From: UBA2030 sp049969475
Lineage (GTDB): Bacteria > Bacteroidota > Bacteroidia > Bacteroidales > TTA-H9
Direction: 5' to 3'
NCBI GenBank assembly: GCA_049969475.1
Contig: JBMFOU010000011.1
Coordinates: 26,674-90,673 of the forward strand
DNA length: 64,000 bases
Under the pieces are notes generated by a model, which made no database searches, was not told the origin of the DNA, and worked only from the letters and a program-made list of their open reading frames with translations. Positions 53,247 to 63,036 of the stretch are shown in pieces; within the stretch, counting starts at the first letter, position 1, and each line of letters starts with the position of its first letter. The position numbers and the translations under genes were made by a program.

Positions 53247-54269
53247 GTGAACAACGTATTTGTTTATTGTGAAATAACTGAAGAAGGCCATGTAGCGGAA
53301 GTAAGTCTCGAACTGCTAAGTAAGGGACGTAAGCTGGCCAATGAATTAGGTGTTAAACTGGAAGCCATTGCACTGGGTTCACAAATCGACCATGTAAGTA
53401 ACGAAGTATTTCCCTATGGGGTTGATATTTTGCATGTGGCCGACGACCCGAGGCTTACTCCATACAGAACCCTGCCTCATGCGTCTATAGTGATAGGTAT
53501 TTTTAAAGAAGAAATGCCCGAGATTGCGCTGTTTGGTGCCACCTCCATAGGTCGCGACCTTGCACCACGCGTAGCCTCGGCCCTTCGCTGCGGATTAACA
53601 GCCGACTGTACCTCCCTTGAAATCGGCGACCATACTGAACCCAAAACCGGCAAGGTGTATAAAAATTTGCTTTACCAGATCAGGCCTGCCTTCGGAGGGA
53701 ATATCATTGCCACCATCATTAACCCCGACACCCGGCCCCAGATGGCAACCGTAAGAGAAGGGGTCATGAAAAAAGAAATCTATGCCACGGGCTATAAGGG
53801 AAAAATTAAAAAGCAGGACATTAACAAATATGTGAAGGACAGCGATTTTATCGTAGAAATCATTGAAAGGCACATTGAGCCCCAAAAACTCAATATCAAA
53901 AACGCACAGATCATTGTAGCAGGAGGATATGGGGTAGGCACGCCGGAAAATTTCAAACTACTCTACGAACTGGCTGAAGTCATTGGGGCACAGGTAGGAG
54001 CCTCGCGTGCCGCCGTCGATGCCGGACTGGCCGAACATGAACGGCAGATTGGCCAAACAGGGGTTACCGTGCGGCCTAAACTCTACATTGCCTGCGGTAT
54101 TTCGGGTGCAGTGCAACACAGGGCAGGAATGGATCAGAGTGCCCAGATCATTTCTATCAACAAAGACCCCAACGCTCCTATCAACCAGATAGCCGACTAT
54201 GTTATCATTGGTGATGTGGCCGAGGTGCTACCCAAAATGATCAAGTATTACAAACAAAATTCCAAGTAA
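53247..54269 (+). CDS. fixB: Electron transfer flavoprotein subunit alpha
   Basis: A 340-residue ETF-alpha/FixB. The N-terminal domain resembles ETF-beta; the C-terminal FAD domain has the G-G-Y-G-V-G motif, S-R-A-A-V-D-A-G and the signature I-A-C-G-I-S-G-A-V-Q-H. GTG 53247 gives V-N-N-V-F-V-Y-C-E-I, the usual N-terminus; TTG 53214, which overlaps the fixA stop, would add 11 residues. It carries electrons from acyl-CoA dehydrogenase to the respiratory or bifurcating chain. Confidence 0.93.
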   Translation: MNNVFVYCEITEEGHVAEVSLELLSKGRKLANELGVKLEAIALGSQIDHVSNEVFPYGVDILHVADDPRLTPYRTLPHASIVIGIFKEEMPEIALFGATSIGRDLAPRVASALRCGLTADCTSLEIGDHTEPKTGKVYKNLLYQIRPAFGGNIIATIINPDTRPQMATVREGVMKKEIYATGYKGKIKKQDINKYVKDSDFIVEIIERHIEPQKLNIKNAQIIVAGGYGVGTPENFKLLYELAEVIGAQVGASRAAVDAGLAEHERQIGQTGVTVRPKLYIACGISGAVQHRAGMDQSAQIISINKDPNAPINQIADYVIIGDVAEVLPKMIKYYKQNSK

Positions 54270-54284
54270 AAATCCGGAGAAACC

Positions 54285-55997
54285 ATGGCTAATTATTATA
54301 CCGATAATCCCGCGCTGAAATTTCAGCTCACCCATCCCCTGATGGAAAAAATTGTAAAGCTCAGGGAATTCGACTACACCGACCGCGAGACCTACGATTA
54401 CGCACCAGTAGATTTTGAAGATGCCATCGACTCGTACGATAAAGTTCTGGAAATTGTAGGTGAAATCTGCGGAGAAATCATTGCTTCCAACGCCGACGAG
54501 GTGGATAAGGAAGGCCCCCGGATTGTCAATAACGAGGTTATCTACGCCCGTGGAACTCAGGAAAATCTGGATGCTTTGCGCAGAGCAGGTCTTATTGGGA
54601 TGTCACTGCCCAGGCAATACGGTGGCCTCAATTTTTCCATGATTCCCTATGTGATGGCAGCTGAAATTGTTTCGAGAGCCGATGCAGGCTTTGCCAACAT
54701 ATGGGGTTTGCAAGACTGTGCAGAGACTATTCATGAATTCGCCTCGGAAGAGATTAAAAACGAATACCTTCCCCGTTTTCCTCAAGGTGCCACAGCAGCT
54801 ATGGATCTCACCGAGCCCGATGCCGGCAGTGATCTTCAGGCAGTGCAACTGAAAGCCACACCCGATCCTGATGGTAAAACCTGGAGGCTCAATGGTGTTA
54901 AAAGATTTATCACCAATGGCGACGCCGATATATCGCTGGTACTGGCCCGCTCGGAAGAAGGCACTACCGATGCCAGGGGACTTTCGCTTTTCCTCTACGA
55001 CCGCTCCTCCAGGGCCGTTACCATTCGTCGCATCGAAAACAAACTGGGCATCAAGGGTTCGCCCACCTGCGAACTCGTATTTAATAATGCTCCGGCTTTG
55101 TTGGTAGGCGACCGCAAGATGGGACTCATTAAATACGTAATGTCGCTGATGAACTCAGCCCGTCTGGGGGTAGGAGCTCAATCGGTGGGAATTGCCGAAG
55201 CAGCCTACCGCGAAGCCCTTAAATATGCCTACGAAAGGGAACAGTTTGGCAAGGCCATCATCAACTATCCGGCTGTTTATGAAATGATAACCTGGATGAA
55301 GGTGCGCATTGATGCCATGCGCGCCCTGCTATACGAAACCACCCGCTTTGTGGATCTCTACAAAGCCTACAACCTGGTGGCCGAACACCGCAAACTGGAA
55401 AGCGAAGAGCGCAACGAGCAGAAGAACTACCAGAAACTGGCCGACATGTACACTCCTCTGCTAAAATTAACGGCCAGCGAATACTGCAACCAGATTGCCT
55501 ACGATGCCCTTCAGGTGCATGGTGGCACAGGTTTCATGAAAGACTTCCCCATCGAAAGAATTTATCGCGATGCACGAATCACCAGCATTTACGAAGGAAC
55601 CAGTCAGCTTCAGGTAGTAGCCGCCATTAGGGGAGTTACAACGGGGGTTTTCCTGAAAGCCATGCGCGATTATCAGAATAGGCCTGTGATGCCTGAAATG
55701 GAACACGTTAAGGCTACTCTGACAGAAATGACCGAAGAATACGAACAGGCTACCCAATTCGTAGAAAGCCAGAACAATGCCGAACTCCTCGATTTTCACT
55801 CCAGAAGACTGGTAGAAATGGCTGCCAACGTCATCATGGGCTATCTACTACTCCTCGACGCTCAGCGAAACGTTGATTTTGCCAAATCAGCCGAAATATT
55901 TGCTACCCGGGCTCAGGCCGAAAACCGGCACAAATGGGTATTCATCAAAAATTTTGATCCTAAGCAACTGGGTAGCTATAAAGTTTTTATACCTTAG
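54285..55997 (+). CDS. Acyl-CoA dehydrogenase
   Basis: A 570-residue flavoenzyme: N-terminal helical domain, beta domain, then C-terminal helical domain, with an extra C-terminal extension beyond the usual 380 residues, common in this phylum. The FAD-binding W-R-L-N-G-V-K-R-F-I-T-N-G, the catalytic Glu in I-Y-E-G-T-S-Q-L and the L-Q-V-H-G-G-T-G segment are present. It oxidises an acyl-CoA (chain length unknown) to the 2-enoyl-CoA, or acts in the reverse direction in anaerobes, passing electrons to ETF. It follows fixB by 15 bases. Confidence 0.94.
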   Translation: MANYYTDNPALKFQLTHPLMEKIVKLREFDYTDRETYDYAPVDFEDAIDSYDKVLEIVGEICGEIIASNADEVDKEGPRIVNNEVIYARGTQENLDALRRAGLIGMSLPRQYGGLNFSMIPYVMAAEIVSRADAGFANIWGLQDCAETIHEFASEEIKNEYLPRFPQGATAAMDLTEPDAGSDLQAVQLKATPDPDGKTWRLNGVKRFITNGDADISLVLARSEEGTTDARGLSLFLYDRSSRAVTIRRIENKLGIKGSPTCELVFNNAPALLVGDRKMGLIKYVMSLMNSARLGVGAQSVGIAEAAYREALKYAYEREQFGKAIINYPAVYEMITWMKVRIDAMRALLYETTRFVDLYKAYNLVAEHRKLESEERNEQKNYQKLADMYTPLLKLTASEYCNQIAYDALQVHGGTGFMKDFPIERIYRDARITSIYEGTSQLQVVAAIRGVTTGVFLKAMRDYQNRPVMPEMEHVKATLTEMTEEYEQATQFVESQNNAELLDFHSRRLVEMAANVIMGYLLLLDAQRNVDFAKSAEIFATRAQAENRHKWVFIKNFDPKQLGSYKVFIP

Positions 55998-56023
55998 CAG
56001 ACTGAATAATAAACAGCCTGCAC

Positions 56024-56680
56024 ATGTTTCTTCAATTTCGGATTTGGTTAGCACGCCTGATATTTGGTAAATACAGTATTCAATACCTCGAATTTTTTCG
56101 GGAAAGAGGATTAAATCCAGATATCAGGCCTTGTTTAAAAGATCATTTCATGCCTCATTTCTTCCCTTTCTACAAGCGAGTGAATGAGGCACCTCTGCTT
56201 AAAACCCGGGAAAAAATTCGGTTTCTCGACACAGATTTTGGATGTCTTTATAAATTAAGTCCTTTCAAAAGACGTAAAATCGAGAATTTCAGTGCCTATC
56301 GAACCCAAAATCATGTGTTAACGATTTATGGTTATGCAGGGCACAGTTTTGGAGCTCATCATCGGGAGGTGGCCTATTTCCTCGATAGCAGGTTGGTCTT
56401 GGGTGAGATCACCTTTTCACTCAGCAAAACAAAAAAGCCTGATATTCCCAAAATTTATGCCGAGTTAGCGCAAATTTATGGAATTACCCCTCCTGACACT
56501 TCCAAGGGATTTTACATTGAAGATCCCTATGACTCCCTTCTTTATTGCTACAACAATGGTTTTGAATTGGTATTGAGTTATTTTAGTCCTAAGGTGGAAG
56601 GCATTCTCGAGGCAATGGAAAATTGGTTTAAAGAACCCAAGCAGCCCCAGACAACAGGGGATAAAAAAGTAAAACTATGA
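56024..56680 (+). CDS. Hypothetical protein
   Basis: I do not recognise this 218-residue protein. It has no strong signal peptide; the first 15 residues are mildly hydrophobic and basic. The body is rich in aromatic residues (F, Y, W) with a Y-G-Y-A-G-H-S-F-G-A-H-H segment containing His-His, which could bind a metal, and a basic tail. It starts 26 bases after the acyl-CoA dehydrogenase and may be co-transcribed, or it may be a separate accessory gene. Composition is slightly more A+T-rich than its neighbours. Confidence 0.55.
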   Translation: MFLQFRIWLARLIFGKYSIQYLEFFRERGLNPDIRPCLKDHFMPHFFPFYKRVNEAPLLKTREKIRFLDTDFGCLYKLSPFKRRKIENFSAYRTQNHVLTIYGYAGHSFGAHHREVAYFLDSRLVLGEITFSLSKTKKPDIPKIYAELAQIYGITPPDTSKGFYIEDPYDSLLYCYNNGFELVLSYFSPKVEGILEAMENWFKEPKQPQTTGDKKVKL

Positions 56681-56750
56681 AAGATAGCTACTATCCTGTC
56701 ACCTCACGAAAAACTCCCATAAAGTCATGGACTATAAATTCGGAGAACAA

Positions 56751-56758
56751 TAAATTTG
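56751..56758 (+). promoter_or_regulatory. -7 box for tpiA
   Basis: TAAATTTG, an exact TAnnTTTG. It overlaps an in-frame TTG (56756) and lies 3 bases before ATG 56762, so neither can be the start; ATG 56801 fits a leader of about 35 bases. Confidence 0.55.
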
Positions 56759-56800
56759 CTTATGAGTAAAAGCGTGATACAACCCAAAAAATTTCAAGTA

Positions 56801-57571
56801 ATGAGAAACAAAATTGTAGCCGGCAACTGGAAGATGAACCTCACTTTTCAGGAAGCCGAAGAACTATTATCAGAACTCGCCGACAGGCTCGAAAAAATTG
56901 AGCTCCGCGATACCGAAGTGGTAGTATGCCCTCCCTATCCATATCTTGAAATGGCCCTTGATATAGCTGGGGAATCTGTTTTTTCGGTGGGAAGTCAGAA
57001 CCTCAGCGAATACGAGAAAGGAGCCTATACCGGGGAAGTATCGGCTCAGATGCTGGCTTCGATGGATGTGGATTATTGCATTCTGGGACACTCCGAACGC
57101 AGGAAATACTTTGGCGAAACCGATGAGATTATTGCCCGTAAGGTAGATCAGGCCATCAAACATGAATTCATCCCTATTTTTTGCTGTGGCGAATTACTCA
57201 GCGAACGTGAGGCCGGTAAACATTTCGAGGTGGTAAGAGAGCAACTCGAGAAAGGATTATTTTTCCTTTCGGAAGATGAATTCAGCAACGTAGTCATAGC
57301 CTATGAACCCGTGTGGGCGATTGGGACCGGGGTTAACGCTACTCCCGCTCAGGCCCAGGAGATGCATGCCTATATCCGGCAGCTTATCGAATCGCGTTAT
57401 GGCAAGGATGTGGCCGACGAAACTCCTATCCTGTATGGAGGTAGTTGCAATGCCTCGAATGCTCCCGAAATTTTTGCCCAGCCCGATGTGGATGGAGGGC
57501 TCATAGGAGGAGCCAGTCTGAAAGCCGAAGAATTCATTAAAATCGTAGAGGCAGCAGTTAACAAAAAATAA
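56801..57571 (+). CDS. tpiA: Triose-phosphate isomerase
   Basis: A 256-residue TIM-barrel enzyme interconverting dihydroxyacetone phosphate and glyceraldehyde 3-phosphate. Asn9 and Lys11 (G-N-W-K-M-N), His97 (L-G-H-S-E-R-R) and Glu169 (Y-E-P-V-W-A-I-G-T-G) are the catalytic residues; the phosphate loop G-G-S-C-N is near the end. The start M-R-N-K-I-V-A-G-N-W is the normal N-terminus. prmA follows after 7 bases. Confidence 0.98.
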   Translation: MRNKIVAGNWKMNLTFQEAEELLSELADRLEKIELRDTEVVVCPPYPYLEMALDIAGESVFSVGSQNLSEYEKGAYTGEVSAQMLASMDVDYCILGHSERRKYFGETDEIIARKVDQAIKHEFIPIFCCGELLSEREAGKHFEVVREQLEKGLFFLSEDEFSNVVIAYEPVWAIGTGVNATPAQAQEMHAYIRQLIESRYGKDVADETPILYGGSCNASNAPEIFAQPDVDGGLIGGASLKAEEFIKIVEAAVNKK

Positions 57572-57578
57572 AGGTCGG

Positions 57579-58427
57579 ATGAATTACAAGGAAATCCGTT
57601 TTAAAATTAATCCGGAGGGCGGCGAGGGCGAGGTTCTTGCCGCCCTTCTGGCTGATATAGGCTATGAAGGGGTGGCAGAAGAAAACGAATGGTTAACAGC
57701 ATATATCCCGGAATCAGATTTTGATGAATCGAAGCTCAGGGACACCCTTCTCAGGGCCGGTCTCTTACTTAAATATGAGACGAATGATATACCTGAGCAA
57801 AACTGGAATGAGGTGTGGGAAAGCCAGTTCGAGCCGGTTATCATAGCCGAGAAAATTTACGTGCGGGCACCTTTCCATCCCTCTTTGAAGGATTACCCAT
57901 ACGAACTTTTAATCGAACCCCGGATGTCGTTTGGTACAGCCCATCACGAAACCACTGCCCTTATGCTTGAGTACCTGCTCGAGCTTCCGCTCAAAGGGCA
58001 ACATGTACTCGACATGGGATGCGGAACCGGAATTCTGGCTATCATGGCAGCTAAGCTAGGAGCCTCCCGCGTTGTAGCTATTGACAATGACTCCTGGGCG
58101 GTTTCCAACGCCAGTGATAACATTCAGATCAACCATACCCCTGAAATCATTGTGGAACAAGGAGATGCCTCCAGCCTCCCATCCAGCCCCTCGTTTGACC
58201 TTATTCTGGCTAATATCAATCGTAATATTTTGTTGAGCGATATGTCAGCCTACAAGCAAACACTCCGACCTGGTGGAATCATCCTATTTAGCGGCTTTTA
58301 TACTGAAGACCTTTTGGCTATAGAGGCGGCTGCCGCAAAATTGGGGCTCATAAAAATTTCTGCAAAAGAAAAAAACCGCTGGATGGCCACTGCTTTCCAT
58401 CTTAAAGGGGAGGCACAAAGGGCATAA
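57579..58427 (+). CDS. prmA: Ribosomal protein L11 methyltransferase
   Basis: A 282-residue PrmA: an N-terminal substrate domain (about 1-70), a linker helix and a SAM-binding Rossmann domain with V-L-D-M-G-C-G-T-G-I-L-A near 145 and the N-x-N motif L-A-N-I-N-R-N. PrmA trimethylates L11 at several sites. It is co-transcribed with tpiA (7-base gap). It is shorter than E. coli PrmA (293) and otherwise typical. Confidence 0.93.
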   Translation: MNYKEIRFKINPEGGEGEVLAALLADIGYEGVAEENEWLTAYIPESDFDESKLRDTLLRAGLLLKYETNDIPEQNWNEVWESQFEPVIIAEKIYVRAPFHPSLKDYPYELLIEPRMSFGTAHHETTALMLEYLLELPLKGQHVLDMGCGTGILAIMAAKLGASRVVAIDNDSWAVSNASDNIQINHTPEIIVEQGDASSLPSSPSFDLILANINRNILLSDMSAYKQTLRPGGIILFSGFYTEDLLAIEAAAAKLGLIKISAKEKNRWMATAFHLKGEAQRA

Positions 58428-58467
58428 ATCCAAAACGTTTTAACTTAGCCGGGAAAATGGGTATGAT

Positions 58468-61400
58468 ATGAAAAATAGTCTTGTCAGCTACCTGGTATTT
58501 TTGCTCGTTATGCCTGGCATGCTCAAAGCCCAGGATGCAGCCGAGGTCTTTTGGTTGAGAACTGATGCCCTTTTTGCAAAAGTCGAAATTAGGGACAAAG
58601 ACAAAAAAATTGTCTTCTCAGGCCCTGATTTTGTGAGCCAAACGAAAGCCCGCTGGAAGCAAATCCCTTCCCTTGCAGGAAAAGAAAAAAATACCGATGC
58701 GGTGATTGAAAAGATGCTGGGCCGCAGACTTAAACCCTACGAACATGTAGCCCCTTTTCTTCGCACCCTTCTCAACTATGCCTCCAAAAACAACGAAGAG
58801 GGACGCGTAGATGCTTTTCTTCAAAGTGTAAACTTTCTGCTCGACCAGGCCGGTACACCCAGAATCAACGAATACTTCTCCATCATCGATGGGATTCTCG
58901 CCGATTCCGTTCTCTCTTCTTACAAAAGTGTTATATGGAAAGCAAGCCGTCCGGACTTTCAAATCAGAAATCATCCGGCGCCGGAGTTCATCTTCAATTC
59001 CATCGACCTTCGTTGCATCAATGGAAACAGCGTACGAACCCTTGCGGAGACCTCGGGTCGGTTAGAACCCTTTACCCGAGCCTGGAAAGGGCAAAACGGA
59101 AAGATGGACTGGGTAGTAGCTGGCAAACGAAACGATTCCATCCGCATAGAGCTCAAGCGATATCAGCTCTATCTGCAGGGAACTGATTTTGTGGCCGACT
59201 CAGCCCGCCTCTTTCATCTAAAACTCTTCCCCGAAGGAGTGGAAGGACGCATTGAGGATAATTTTCGTCAGGGAGGAAGACCCGGACTCCCCAGATTTGA
59301 AACATACAAGAAAAACCTCAAAATACCAGGGATATCAGAACGTATCGAATACCAGGGCGGTCTTTTGCTCGAGAGGAAGGAAATAACAGGCATGGGTTCG
59401 CCTGGTTTACCAGCCACAATATCTCTCCGGGCTCCCAACGGAAAAAGCGTGCGCCTGAGGGCACAACGCTTTTTTTTTAAATATCCCTTTATCTCAGCCA
59501 GAGACGCATTTGCCAGTATTCACTATGGAAACGACTCTATCTATCATCCGGCCATCTCCTGTGTTTTCGAAGAAAAAAACCAGACCTTAAGCCTTTATCA
59601 GGGAAATAGCGTGTTGGCCGAGATGCCTTTCTTTAGCTCCTTTCACAGAGCAGAACTGCAAGCCAACACCTTACAATGGTCGATATCTGACTCGTTGATG
59701 GTTTTTAAAAAAGGAACCGGACTGGTGCGCGAAAACGACGCCATGTTCATCTCCGAAGACTATTTCAGAGGCGATGACTATGCAAAGGTGCAGGGCATCG
59801 ACCCCGTGAACCCCTTGAAAACGCTTTATGATGTTTCGAAAACCCTTCGCAAACAAAAGTTTAAACTACAGGAATATGCCGCTAACCGCAACCAGAACCC
59901 TGACCAGGTTCGTGCTCAAATTCTTCGTCTGGCAGCTCTCGGCTTCCTGATTTATGACTTCGATACAGAGACCATTACACTGAAAGACAAACTCTTCCAT
60001 TGGGTAGATTCGAATAATGGAAAAAAAGACTATGATAATCTATTTATTTTTTCAGAAAAAGCGGATACCAATGGGCTGCTCAATTTGCGAAACCTCGATT
60101 TACTTATTTTCAATGTAAAAGGGGTTGTTCTTTCCGACTCTCAGAAAGTTTATATAACTCCTTACAATCAGCGGCTTACTCTCAAGGAAAACCGCAACAT
60201 CAGTTACAGCGGCAAAGCCAAAGCAGGTTATTTCGACTTTTACAGTGTAAATCGCAATCTGTTTGTTTACAAGGATTTTCAGCTTAGTTTGCCGGAAATC
60301 GACAGCATACAGTTTCAGGCTATCGACCCAACCCAAAGCAAACAGAATAAACCTTCACTGGTAAGCATTGAATCGCAGATTGAGAAAGCTGCCGGGACTT
60401 TGCAAATTGATCATCCCTCGAATAAATCCGGGCGAAAAAATCTGAAATTGCTTTATCCTGTTTTCAAATCCCTGAAACCTTCCTACGTCTTTTATGATCG
60501 AAAAGGCCGTTTCAAGAAAAAATACAATCGTTCAGGGTTTTACTATCAATTGGATCCCTTTACCCTCTCGAATCTCGACTATTTTATCATTGACAGTCTT
60601 AACCTGAAAGGCACTTTTTATTCAGACCAGATTTTTCAGCCCCTGCGCAAGCCCCTGAGCATACGACCCGATTATAGTTTAGGATTGGATGTTTATACGC
60701 CCAAAAGCGGTGAAAACATCTTTTTACGAGAGGGAAAAGGGAAAGGACGATTCACAGGCCGCCTCGATCTGAGCCATAGAGGATTCAGGGGCGATGGCAA
60801 GCTCGAATACCTTACGGGCATTTCTGTAACTGATACCCTCAACCGGGCTGATACGACCGATTTTCTGTTTTTCCCCGACCAGGTTCTGGGTCAAGTGCTG
60901 GCATTCAACCTTCCGGAAGCCCGTAAACCCGTAGAATATCCGCAGGTATCGGGGCGGCGCATCCGCGAAGACTGGCGACCCTACGCCGACCTGATGGTGC
61001 TTAAGTCTCAGAAATATCCCTTCGATATGTACAAGGGCATCATGCGTTTCGAGGGCAACCTTATTTTGAAGCCCGACGGACTGGATGGACAAGGCGACGC
61101 AAGTTTCGATAGAGCCAGGCTAAGTTCACTGGCTTATTCCTTTGGTACCAACCTGATGAAAGCCGACAGTGCCCATTTTACTCTACGCACCCCCGACGAT
61201 AAAAGTATTGCCCTTCAAGCCACCAATTACGATGCAGAAGTTGATTTCGACGCCTCGAAAGCAACTTTCCTTGCCCAAAAGCAAGCCCGGGTAGATTATC
61301 CAGCCTTTGAATTTACTTCGAATCATAGCCGATTCGACTGGAATATTAAAAAACGTACGCTCGCCCTGAGCTCCCCAGGTTTCGAAGCAGATAGAGACGA

Positions 61401-63018
61401 AATGTTTCGACTTCCCCTTCCCGAGCTTATCAACCGCTACGAAGTCAATGCCCTGCGTGGACCCTATTTCTTGGCAACCCGACCTGCTCTCGACTCCCTC
61501 CATTTCATGGCATTCTCGGCCAGCTACGACATGAATACCAATACTTTAACTGCCCTTGAAGTGCCATTTCTTCACGCTGCCGATGCTCTATTCCTCCTCC
61601 CCGACCGAAGCATAACCCTTCAGCCCGAATTCAAACCTATATCCGTAGAAAATGGACGAATGGTTACTAAAAACCAGGATATTATCTTTTCCTTCGAAAA
61701 CACCAACGGAAAGATTTTCACCGGGAAAAAATTCAAAATGTCAGGTACTTTGCATTTCAATGAAAGCAAAAAAGCTGATGACTTGATTTATTTTAATACC
61801 ATAGAAAACAGTAATACTGGTAATTACACCATTGGCACAGCACAGATTGCCGATACTTCGGCCTTTCAGCTCAATCCCTGGTTCGATTTTTACGGAGAGG
61901 CTCACCTCGATTCACGACAGGCTGCCTTGCGATTCAACGGATACTATCGACTGACGGGAGAGACTTGTGCGGGTAAACCCTATCCCCCCATCCAAACCGA
62001 CACAGGCCAGCAAGCGGGACAAATAGCCCTGCCCTTTGCTCCCCTTTTGTTCGGTGGAGGCGGGAGAAACATAGTCAGCGGGCTATGGATGAGCCGTCAG
62101 GGTGGCACTTTTTACGGAAGATTCTTTGGCACTCCCCGCGATCCCAGGGACGAACCGGTTTTTGCCTCCCGTGGAATCATTCGATACAACGAAACCCATA
62201 ATCGCTACGAAGCAGGACCCTGGGCTGTGGTGAACCATCCAGGCACCCAGGGTAATTTCCTCGCTTTCAATACAGAATCTTGCGCTCTGGAGATGAAGGG
62301 AAGGTTCCATTTTAAACCCCTCTTCGCCCCTGAAGTAAAAATACAGACCACAGGGACGGCCCGGTATTTTCTTAAAAACGATAGTTTAAGCTCACAGCTC
62401 TTGCTTGCACTCAATTTTCCCTTTGTAGATAAGGCTTGGAAAGCCATGGAAACCGACTTGCTAGCCTACGACAATCCCCGAGTCAATATCGAAAATGAAA
62501 AATACCGCCAGCAATTGATAGAGCTGGTAGGAGGAAAAAATTATGACATTCTCATCACCGATCTCGAAAATCCCAAAAGCCGGGCCAGAGAAGTATTAGA
62601 TGCCAAACTCGTGCTGAGTGATATCAACTTTACCTGGGATTCGGTTAATCAGGTTTTCAACTCCAGCGGTAATCTGACACTTTTATATCTCGACGGTGTT
62701 TTCGTTGGGCGGGTGATGAAAGGCTACGTTCAACTCAGCAAAAAGGCCAATGCACGCGAAGACCAGTTGCGCATCTTGCTAAGGCCCGACGACGATTACT
62801 ACTACTTTTTCGACTTCGGACGAGGAAATGTACTGAGAGTTTATAGTAGCTCAAAAGAATTCACCGATCTGGTGGTTACTGGCAAGGATGAATTTAACAA
62901 CCAGATGGAGAAAGCCCATGCCGACAAGCGTTGGCAGCCTTTCCGCCTCGCTCCTGTAACCCGCGCTGAAGCCATTACTTTCAGAGCTGAAATGGAAAAA
63001 GTAAATTTGTACAAGTAA
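58468..63018 (+). CDS. Very large exported beta-rich protein of unknown function
   Basis: A 1516-residue protein with a signal peptide (1-21, ending M-L-K-A-Q). The body reads as long runs of short alternating beta strands with frequent F/Y-x-S/T and G-K patterns (for example Y-S-G-K-A-K-A-G-Y-F-D-F and R-F-T-G-R-L-D-L-S-H-R-G), resembling LptA/OstA-like or other long periplasmic beta-structures; I cannot name a domain. No lipobox and no T9SS tail were seen. It is 40 bases after prmA and 18 bases before plsY, so an envelope-building role is plausible. It is a conserved-looking type, not a fusion of obvious parts. Confidence 0.75.
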   Translation: MKNSLVSYLVFLLVMPGMLKAQDAAEVFWLRTDALFAKVEIRDKDKKIVFSGPDFVSQTKARWKQIPSLAGKEKNTDAVIEKMLGRRLKPYEHVAPFLRTLLNYASKNNEEGRVDAFLQSVNFLLDQAGTPRINEYFSIIDGILADSVLSSYKSVIWKASRPDFQIRNHPAPEFIFNSIDLRCINGNSVRTLAETSGRLEPFTRAWKGQNGKMDWVVAGKRNDSIRIELKRYQLYLQGTDFVADSARLFHLKLFPEGVEGRIEDNFRQGGRPGLPRFETYKKNLKIPGISERIEYQGGLLLERKEITGMGSPGLPATISLRAPNGKSVRLRAQRFFFKYPFISARDAFASIHYGNDSIYHPAISCVFEEKNQTLSLYQGNSVLAEMPFFSSFHRAELQANTLQWSISDSLMVFKKGTGLVRENDAMFISEDYFRGDDYAKVQGIDPVNPLKTLYDVSKTLRKQKFKLQEYAANRNQNPDQVRAQILRLAALGFLIYDFDTETITLKDKLFHWVDSNNGKKDYDNLFIFSEKADTNGLLNLRNLDLLIFNVKGVVLSDSQKVYITPYNQRLTLKENRNISYSGKAKAGYFDFYSVNRNLFVYKDFQLSLPEIDSIQFQAIDPTQSKQNKPSLVSIESQIEKAAGTLQIDHPSNKSGRKNLKLLYPVFKSLKPSYVFYDRKGRFKKKYNRSGFYYQLDPFTLSNLDYFIIDSLNLKGTFYSDQIFQPLRKPLSIRPDYSLGLDVYTPKSGENIFLREGKGKGRFTGRLDLSHRGFRGDGKLEYLTGISVTDTLNRADTTDFLFFPDQVLGQVLAFNLPEARKPVEYPQVSGRRIREDWRPYADLMVLKSQKYPFDMYKGIMRFEGNLILKPDGLDGQGDASFDRARLSSLAYSFGTNLMKADSAHFTLRTPDDKSIALQATNYDAEVDFDASKATFLAQKQARVDYPAFEFTSNHSRFDWNIKKRTLALSSPGFEADRDEMFRLPLPELINRYEVNALRGPYFLATRPALDSLHFMAFSASYDMNTNTLTALEVPFLHAADALFLLPDRSITLQPEFKPISVENGRMVTKNQDIIFSFENTNGKIFTGKKFKMSGTLHFNESKKADDLIYFNTIENSNTGNYTIGTAQIADTSAFQLNPWFDFYGEAHLDSRQAALRFNGYYRLTGETCAGKPYPPIQTDTGQQAGQIALPFAPLLFGGGGRNIVSGLWMSRQGGTFYGRFFGTPRDPRDEPVFASRGIIRYNETHNRYEAGPWAVVNHPGTQGNFLAFNTESCALEMKGRFHFKPLFAPEVKIQTTGTARYFLKNDSLSSQLLLALNFPFVDKAWKAMETDLLAYDNPRVNIENEKYRQQLIELVGGKNYDILITDLENPKSRAREVLDAKLVLSDINFTWDSVNQVFNSSGNLTLLYLDGVFVGRVMKGYVQLSKKANAREDQLRILLRPDDDYYYFFDFGRGNVLRVYSSSKEFTDLVVTGKDEFNNQMEKAHADKRWQPFRLAPVTRAEAITFRAEMEKVNLYK

Positions 63019-63036
63019 AACTAAACCTCTCATCTA

